Below, piece after piece: positions 59,297 to 64,000 of a stretch of 64,000 nucleotides of DNA (position 1 is the stretch's first letter; every line of letters begins with the position of its first letter). The stretch is from Mesorhizobium loti CJ3sym (GTDB lineage: Bacteria; Pseudomonadota; Alphaproteobacteria; Rhizobiales; Rhizobiaceae), in assembly GCF_000472785.1 (NCBI RefSeq), contig NZ_AXAL01000027.1, forward strand, positions 42,517 through 106,516, written 5' to 3'. The position numbers and the translations under genes were made by a program. The notes beneath the pieces were generated by a model. The model was not told the DNA's origin. It was given only the letters and a program-made list of their open reading frames with translations, and did no database searches.

Positions 59297-59749
59297 ATGT
59301 CCGTAACCACCGACGCTTCCCGCGGCAGACTGATCATTCCCGCACTTGGCCGCCTGTATTCGTCGCTGCATGACGCCGGCGAAACCGTGCTGCGCGTCGT
59401 CGCCGGCGCGTTTCTCACCATCCACGGCTCGCAGAAGATCACCAATCCTTTCGGCGCCGCCGAGATGGTCGAAGGCCTCGGTTTCTATCCCGGCGCGTTC
59501 TGGTCGGTGATGCTTGCTTGTACGGAATTCTTCGGCGGCATCTTCATCGCCATCGGCTTGTTGACGCGGCCGGCCGCCTTTGCAGGCCTGTTCGTGCTGC
59601 TGGTCACGGTCTGGTTCCACTGGGTGACTATGGGCCAGGGTTACTCCGGCGCGGAAAAATCGCTGCTGTGGGCCGCTATTCTGCTGTTCTTCGTCATTCG
59701 CGGCGGCAACCGGCAGTCAGTCGACGCCCGTCTCGGCAAGGCGTTCTGA
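59297..59749 (+). CDS. DoxX-family membrane protein
   Basis: 150 residues with four membrane segments; TVLRVVAGAFLTIHGSQKIT carries the usual His-Gly, and LACTEFFGGIFIAIGLLTRP the conserved Glu of DoxX/SURF4-like proteins. The family is linked to thiosulfate:quinone oxidation in archaea and to oxidative stress in bacteria; the role here is unknown. ATG 59297 has an AGGAGC site. A palindromic operator candidate lies just upstream and a hairpin at 59819-59846 behind. Confidence 0.88.
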   Translation: MSVTTDASRGRLIIPALGRLYSSLHDAGETVLRVVAGAFLTIHGSQKITNPFGAAEMVEGLGFYPGAFWSVMLACTEFFGGIFIAIGLLTRPAAFAGLFVLLVTVWFHWVTMGQGYSGAEKSLLWAAILLFFVIRGGNRQSVDARLGKAF

Positions 59750-59766
59750 CAAGCCTCTGTTTAGAC

Positions 59767-59810
59767 GCAATTCCCAAGGGAAAACCGCTTAACACTTTTC
59801 CTAGAATTGC
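59767..59810. repeat. Rhizobial-type intergenic palindromic repeat
   Basis: A 44-base element begins GCAATTCC, contains GGAAAACCGCTTAACACTTTT and ends GAATTGC, with arms GCAATT/AATTGC and GGAAAA/TTTTCC. I recognise it from memory as a common small repeat between genes in Rhizobiales. Only one full copy was seen here. Confidence 0.6.
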
Positions 59811-59818
59811 TCTGCAAG

Positions 59819-59846
59819 AAGGGCGACGCGACGACGCGTCGCCCTT
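59819..59846. terminator. 12-bp hairpin downstream of doxX
   Basis: AAGGGCGACGCG and CGCGTCGCCCTT form a perfect stem with an ACGA loop. The short T-runs (CTTTGCCTTTG) make it a weak intrinsic terminator. Confidence 0.6.
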
Positions 59847-59916
59847 TGCCTTTGGCGCAAAACCGACTATGAAACGGCTTCAGCCAAGCCATCTGGAACG
59901 TGCGCCGGAGCCAGCC

Positions 59917-60894
59917 ATGACCGAAATCCTGCAGACCCCGAAGCTCGTCGTCGTCTTTGGCGGCTCGGGCTTTGTCGGCCGCCATGTCGTGCGGGCGCTG
60001 GCCAAGCGTGGCTACCGCATCCGGGTCGCCTGCCGGCGGCCCGATCTTGCCGGCCATCTCCAGCCGCTCGGCAATGTCGGCGAGATCCAGCCGGTACAGG
60101 CCAATGTGCGCATGCGCTGGTCGGTCGACCGCGCCGTGCAGGGCGCTGACCACGTCGTCAACCTGGTCGCCATCCTGCATGAGACCGGCCGGCAGAAATT
60201 CTCCGCCGTCCACGAATTCGGTTCCCGCGCCATCGCCGAGGCCGCGCGCTCCGTTGGTGCCGGGCTGACCCATATTTCCGCGCTTGGCGCCGATCCAGAC
60301 TCCGAATCGGACTACGCACGCACCAAGGCGCTTGGCGAAAAGGCCGTGCTGGAGACGATCGCCGATGCCGTCATCCTGCGGCCGTCGATCATTTTTGGCC
60401 CGGAGGACGAGTTCTTCAACCGCTTTGCCAACATGGCGCGCTATTCGCCAGTGCTGCCGCTGATCGGTGGCGGCCAGACCAAGTTCCAGCCGGTCTATGT
60501 CGGCGACGTCGCCGAAGCGGTGGCACGTTCGGTCGACGGCAAGATCAATGGCGGCCAGATCTACGAGCTTGGCGGTCCCAATGTGCTGACCTTCAAGCAG
60601 TGCATGGAAGAGCTGCTCACTGTCATCGAGCGCAAGCGCCTGCTGTTGCCGGTGCCGTGGTGGGTGGCCAACATCCAGGCCTCGATCCTCGGCCTGTTGC
60701 CCAATCCGCTGCTGACCAAGGACCAGGTGATGCAGCTGCGCGAGCACAACATCGTTTCGGAAGCCGCTGCCAAGGCCAACCGGACACTCACCGGGCTTGG
60801 TATCCAGCCGCAATCGATCGCGACGATCCTGCCCAGCTACCTCTGGCGCTTCCGCGCCGCCGGCCAGTTCCAACAGCGCAAACCCGCAGCATAA
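59917..60894 (+). CDS. NDUFA9-like complex I-associated NAD(P)-binding protein
   Basis: 325 residues of the atypical short-chain dehydrogenase group. The cofactor motif is VVFGGSGFVGRHVVRALAKR near residues 11-30, with THISALGADPDSESDYARTK and the SDR-like ILRPSIIFGPEDEFFNRFAN later. The C-terminus resembles NDUFA9-type accessory proteins of NADH dehydrogenase, and bacterial members are often just called NAD-dependent epimerase. The ATG at 59917 precedes the conserved TEILQTPK; an in-frame ATG at 59869 is less likely. Confidence 0.87.
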   Translation: MTEILQTPKLVVVFGGSGFVGRHVVRALAKRGYRIRVACRRPDLAGHLQPLGNVGEIQPVQANVRMRWSVDRAVQGADHVVNLVAILHETGRQKFSAVHEFGSRAIAEAARSVGAGLTHISALGADPDSESDYARTKALGEKAVLETIADAVILRPSIIFGPEDEFFNRFANMARYSPVLPLIGGGQTKFQPVYVGDVAEAVARSVDGKINGGQIYELGGPNVLTFKQCMEELLTVIERKRLLLPVPWWVANIQASILGLLPNPLLTKDQVMQLREHNIVSEAAAKANRTLTGLGIQPQSIATILPSYLWRFRAAGQFQQRKPAA

Positions 60895-60918
60895 GCCCCA
60901 GGCGGCGGCTCTTGCCCG

Positions 60919-62292
60919 TCAACGATGGCGGGCAGTAACCTGCATGGGCAGCCCGCCTTGCGGCTGCGTGGTCAGTTTCTGCACCGGCCAGGGTTTCGTT
61001 TCGGCGGTCGTATCGAAGCGGAAGCGCGACAACAGGATAGCGAGCGCGATGATTGCCTCCTGCATGGCGAAGCTGGCGCCGATGCAGACGCGTGGGCCCG
61101 CACCGAACGGCAGATACTGGAAGCGGTCGATCTTTTCGCGGTTTCCCGGATGGAACCGCTCGGGCAGATAGGCATCCGGCCGGTCCCATAATTTCCTGTG
61201 GCGGTGTACAACCCAGGGCATGACCAGCACTGCCGCGTGCTTGGGGATATAAAGATCCTTCCACATCTCCGGCTCGATCGGCTCGCGGTTGATCGATGGC
61301 GCCGGCGGATAGAGCCGGAGCGCCTCGTCGAAGGCGGCGCGTGTCAGCGGCATGGCGTCGAGCCACTTGGTCGGATCGGTCTCGCGCGCCAGCACCTGGT
61401 CGATCTCCTGCTCGACCCGGTTGCGCTCCCAAGGCGATTCGGCGAGGCAGTACAGCGTCCAGCCCAGCGCGCGGGCCGTCGTCTCATGGCCGGCGCCGAT
61501 GAAGGTGATGATGTTGTCCTCGACTTCGGCTCGCGTCAGGCCCTCCGGGCCTTCGGCCTTGAGCAGCAGCGTCAGGAAATCCTGCGGCACGGCATCGGGA
61601 TCGCGCCTGAATTTCTCTTCTCGCATCTTGACCGTGTCAGTGACGATCTTGCGGAAATAGGCCATGGTCTTGCGGCCGCGAATGCGGGTGAGCCGCGGCA
61701 GCCAGTCCGGCGCGCGCAGCAGGTCGAGCGGATCGACGCGGCCCATGGTCTCGAACAGGCGGTCGATCTCGTTGGCGAAACTGCCCGGCTCGCCCGCGAT
61801 CTCGCCGGAGAACAGCGTCTCGGCCAGAATGTCGTAGGTGAGCAAGGTCATGTCATGGGCGATATCGGACGTGCCGCCCGCCTCGTAGCGAGTGACGAAC
61901 TCCAGCGTGCGTTTCAGCATCGGCTGGGCAAAGCCGAAGATGTGGCGCGGCGTAAACACCGGCGCCATCGCCTTGCGCGATCGCTTCCACACCTCGCCTT
62001 CGGCGGTCAGCAGGCCATCGCGCAGGATCGGCCGCAGGATTTTCTGGCGCACCGTCGCCATCTTGTAGTTTTTCGCATTGTCGACCAGCACATGGCGAAT
62101 GAGGCCCGGATCATTGGCGACGATCAGATGTCCACCAACCCCGTTCGCCGAAACCCAGGGCTCGTTGTAGGTGTGCTCACCCCACAGTTCGAGCGGATTG
62201 CGGTAGACGATGCGGATCATCTCCAGCGTCGAAGGCGGCGTTGTACGCGGCTTCGGTGCGGGAGGAACAAAAGGGGCGGGCTGGATGTCCAT
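60919..62292 (-). CDS. Cytochrome P450
   Basis: 457 residues, the usual length for a soluble bacterial P450. The I-helix oxygen motif is FIGAGHETTARALGW, the K-helix ExxR is in FDEALRLYP, and the heme-binding loop FGAGPRVCIGASFAMQE holds the Cys ligand. The proline-rich start IQPAPFVPPAPKPRTTPPS is typical of a hinge. Electrons must come from a redox partner not encoded nearby. The start is ATG 62292 with a GGAG site. The substrate cannot be inferred. Confidence 0.92.
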   Translation of the reverse strand: MDIQPAPFVPPAPKPRTTPPSTLEMIRIVYRNPLELWGEHTYNEPWVSANGVGGHLIVANDPGLIRHVLVDNAKNYKMATVRQKILRPILRDGLLTAEGEVWKRSRKAMAPVFTPRHIFGFAQPMLKRTLEFVTRYEAGGTSDIAHDMTLLTYDILAETLFSGEIAGEPGSFANEIDRLFETMGRVDPLDLLRAPDWLPRLTRIRGRKTMAYFRKIVTDTVKMREEKFRRDPDAVPQDFLTLLLKAEGPEGLTRAEVEDNIITFIGAGHETTARALGWTLYCLAESPWERNRVEQEIDQVLARETDPTKWLDAMPLTRAAFDEALRLYPPAPSINREPIEPEMWKDLYIPKHAAVLVMPWVVHRHRKLWDRPDAYLPERFHPGNREKIDRFQYLPFGAGPRVCIGASFAMQEAIIALAILLSRFRFDTTAETKPWPVQKLTTQPQGGLPMQVTARHR

Positions 62293-62493
62293 GAAGTGCT
62301 CCGCTGCTCTCATGAATGTAGTGGCTGGCAATCCGGGCGTCCATGTGACCGAACGGCAGGCAAGTCACGGCACGAGGCGGACAGTCTGTTCATCCGATCG
62401 TGACCGTTGCGCCAGACGTCCAACCTTGTCCACCACAACACTCTGCCGTAGTGACAGTTACCAACAGATACCGCTGACACACAGGAGCCTCCC

Positions 62494-63063
62494 TTGAAGC
62501 ATCAGTTGAACATCATCATCGGCAGCACGCGGCCTGGCCGGGCCGGACCGGTTTTCGCGGAATGGCTCGAAAAATTTGCGCGGGAGCACGGGAAATTCGA
62601 GCCGGTGCTGACCGACATTCACGCTTTCAACCTGCCGGTGCTGGACGAACCGCATCATCCCAGGCTCGGCAACTATCAGAACGACCATACCAAGGCCTGG
62701 TCAAAGGCGATCGGTGCCGGTGACGCGTTTGTGTTCGTTGCGCCGGAGTACAATTATTTCGCGGCCCCCGCGATCGTCAACGCGATCGACTATCTCGCGC
62801 GGGAATGGAAATACAAGCCGGCAGGCATCCTCAGCTATGGCGGCGTCTCCGGCGGACTGCGCGCGGCGCAGGCCTTGAAGCCGCTGCTGGCGGCGGTTGG
62901 CATCATGCCGATCCCCGAAGGCATTGCACTGCCGATGTATCAGACGCTTCTCGACAAGAGCGGCGCTTTCAACGCCAACGAGCTGGTTGCCAACGGGGCC
63001 AAGACCATGCTGGACGAGCTGTCGCGCTGGAGCGAGGCGTTGAAGCCGATGCGCGCTGCCTGA
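62494..63063 (+). CDS. NADPH-dependent FMN reductase-like flavoprotein
   Basis: 189 residues of the flavodoxin-like NADPH-dependent FMN reductase family. The FMN phosphate loop is IIIGSTRPGRAGP near residues 6-18, and FVAPEYNYFAAPAIVNAIDY near 85 is the second FMN contact; SYGGVSGGLRAAQALKPLLA follows. It starts with TTG at 62494, preceded by an AGGAG site, with no better ATG. Such proteins act as quinone or chromate reductases or flavin suppliers. It is divergent from the P450 gene. Confidence 0.87.
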   Translation: MKHQLNIIIGSTRPGRAGPVFAEWLEKFAREHGKFEPVLTDIHAFNLPVLDEPHHPRLGNYQNDHTKAWSKAIGAGDAFVFVAPEYNYFAAPAIVNAIDYLAREWKYKPAGILSYGGVSGGLRAAQALKPLLAAVGIMPIPEGIALPMYQTLLDKSGAFNANELVANGAKTMLDELSRWSEALKPMRAA

Positions 63064-63152
63064 AAGAGCCGGGTTTTGGCCAAATGCCCGGCTTGCTCAC
63101 GCCATAAAGAGGTGGAATTGTCGGCAAGCGACTGAGCCGGGGGCGGTTCGAC

Positions 63153-64000
63153 GTGCGTTTGCTGCTTGCCTTGCTGCTGTTCTTGTCTGCCACCGCCACC
63201 GCGGTGGCGGAGCGGCGCGTGGCGCTGATCATGGCCGAAGACGACTACCGGCTGGTCAGGCCCTTGGCCAATCCCCTCCATGATGGCGAGGCGATGCAAG
63301 CGGCGTTGAAGGCGCTCGGCTTCGAGGTCGTTCTCGAAACCAACCGCGACCTCCGGCGCATGCGGCGCGCGCTCGACGATTTTCGCGAGGATGCCAAAGG
63401 GGCCGATGTCGCTTTGGTCTATTTCTCCGGCCATGGCGTGGAAATCTCGGGCGACAACCGGCTGCTGCCGGTCGATGCCGATGCCTCCTCGCTCGACGCG
63501 CTGGACAAGACCAGCCTACCGCTGGAAGAGGTGCGCGCTGCGGTCGCCGCCACCGCCAAGGTCGGGCTGATCGTGCTCGATGCCTGCCGCAGCGATCCGT
63601 TCGCGGGCGGCAACGGCGAGGGGCGCGGTGCGACCTCGCTGGCGAAGGATGTCGCTGACAAGGTCAAGCCAGGTCTCGGCCGCATCGGGAAGGCGGAAAA
63701 CATCCTGTTCGCCTTTTCAGCCGCGCCCGGCGAGACAGCCGCTGACGGCACCGGCCAGAACTCGCCTTTCACCACGGCGCTGACCAAATATCTCGGTACG
63801 GACGGGCTCGAAATCCGCTCGGTGCTGACGCTGGTGCAGCAGGAGGTCTATGACCTATCGCGCGGCAAACAGCTGCCTTATGTCGAGAGCGGCCTGCCAA
63901 AACTGTTCTTTGCCGCCGCCGCCAAGCAACAGCTGCCGGAGCGCGAACGGCTGCTGCTGGCCATGGCCGATGTGACGCCGGACATGCGCGGCGAGGTCGA
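63153..64000 (+). CDS. Caspase-like (peptidase C14) protein, 5' part
   Basis: The frame is open to the window edge, giving at least 282 residues. A hydrophobic start (VRLLLALLLFLSATATAVAE) is a likely signal peptide. The p20-like domain follows: VALIMAEDDYRLVRPLANPL, catalytic His in VYFSGHGVEISGDN and catalytic Cys in LIVLDACRSDPFAGG. It should be an exported cysteine protease of the metacaspase/caspase-like type, often fused to repeats further on; the rest is not visible. GTG 63153 is the only usual start in frame before the signal. Confidence 0.85.
   Translation, partial: MRLLLALLLFLSATATAVAERRVALIMAEDDYRLVRPLANPLHDGEAMQAALKALGFEVVLETNRDLRRMRRALDDFREDAKGADVALVYFSGHGVEISGDNRLLPVDADASSLDALDKTSLPLEEVRAAVAATAKVGLIVLDACRSDPFAGGNGEGRGATSLAKDVADKVKPGLGRIGKAENILFAFSAAPGETAADGTGQNSPFTTALTKYLGTDGLEIRSVLTLVQQEVYDLSRGKQLPYVESGLPKLFFAAAAKQQLPERERLLLAMADVTPDMRGEV

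Overview
The window is G+C-rich chromosomal DNA from an alphaproteobacterium of the Rhizobiales, most likely Mesorhizobium or a close relative. The reasons are the aroA-cmk-rpsA block next to a FYDLN-type acidic protein gene, a class II aroA, heterotetrameric sarcosine oxidase, many ABC transporters with GntR/FCD and TetR regulators, and a copy of a palindromic repeat I know from rhizobial intergenic regions. I see no phage, insertion sequence, CRISPR array or replication origin.

Layout. 1-5.7 kb: the tail of an unknown gene, a mercuric-reductase-like flavoprotein that lacks half of its redox disulfide, and three glycosyltransferase-type genes (one a two-domain fusion, one broken near its 3' end). 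5.7-16.3 kb: a DUF1349 gene and an aldehyde dehydrogenase, a divergent TetR regulator, a dimethylglycine-dehydrogenase-like demethylase, and soxB-soxD-soxA-soxG. Together these would oxidise N-methylated glycines to glycine and one-carbon units. A 17-bp sequence is shared by the promoters of the regulator and the demethylase gene.

16.3-28.0 kb (complement strand): an organosulfur scavenging block. Read in the direction of transcription it holds ssuD, an FAD/NAD(P)-binding protein, sfnG, a five-gene Liv-type ABC transporter, a SfnB-like acyl-CoA-dehydrogenase-fold enzyme, an MsuE-like FMN reductase and a small membrane protein. A Liv-type importer inside a sulfone/sulfonate set is the most unusual system here.

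28.3-38.1 kb: an arabinose/galactose-type sugar-acid locus with araFGH, a short-chain dehydrogenase, an IlvD/Edd dehydratase, a DapA-family enzyme and dgoD, flanked by two GntR regulators and carrying a clear operator. 38.2-40.8 kb: a frameshifted DUF6985 gene, two small exported proteins and a TupA-like ATP-grasp protein. 40.9-45.3 kb: a polyamine/opine-type ABC importer. 45.4-50.8 kb: tRNA-Ala(GGC), the FYDLN protein, aroA, an AT-rich orphan membrane gene, cmk, rpsA and its terminator.

50.8-59.0 kb: a short-chain dehydrogenase, a ThDP decarboxylase resembling 2-ketoarginine decarboxylase, a DDAH-family hydrolase, a divergent basic-amino-acid-type ABC importer and an Ldh-family imine/2-oxoacid reductase; together these look like uptake and breakdown of a guanidino compound. 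59.2-64 kb: DoxX, an NDUFA9-like protein, a cytochrome P450, an NADPH:FMN reductase and the start of a caspase-like protease cut by the window edge.

Two cross-cutting patterns stand out. Three ABC operons carry a perfect or near-perfect hairpin directly after the binding-protein gene, and two genes carry single-base frameshifts whose downstream reading frame is still well preserved.
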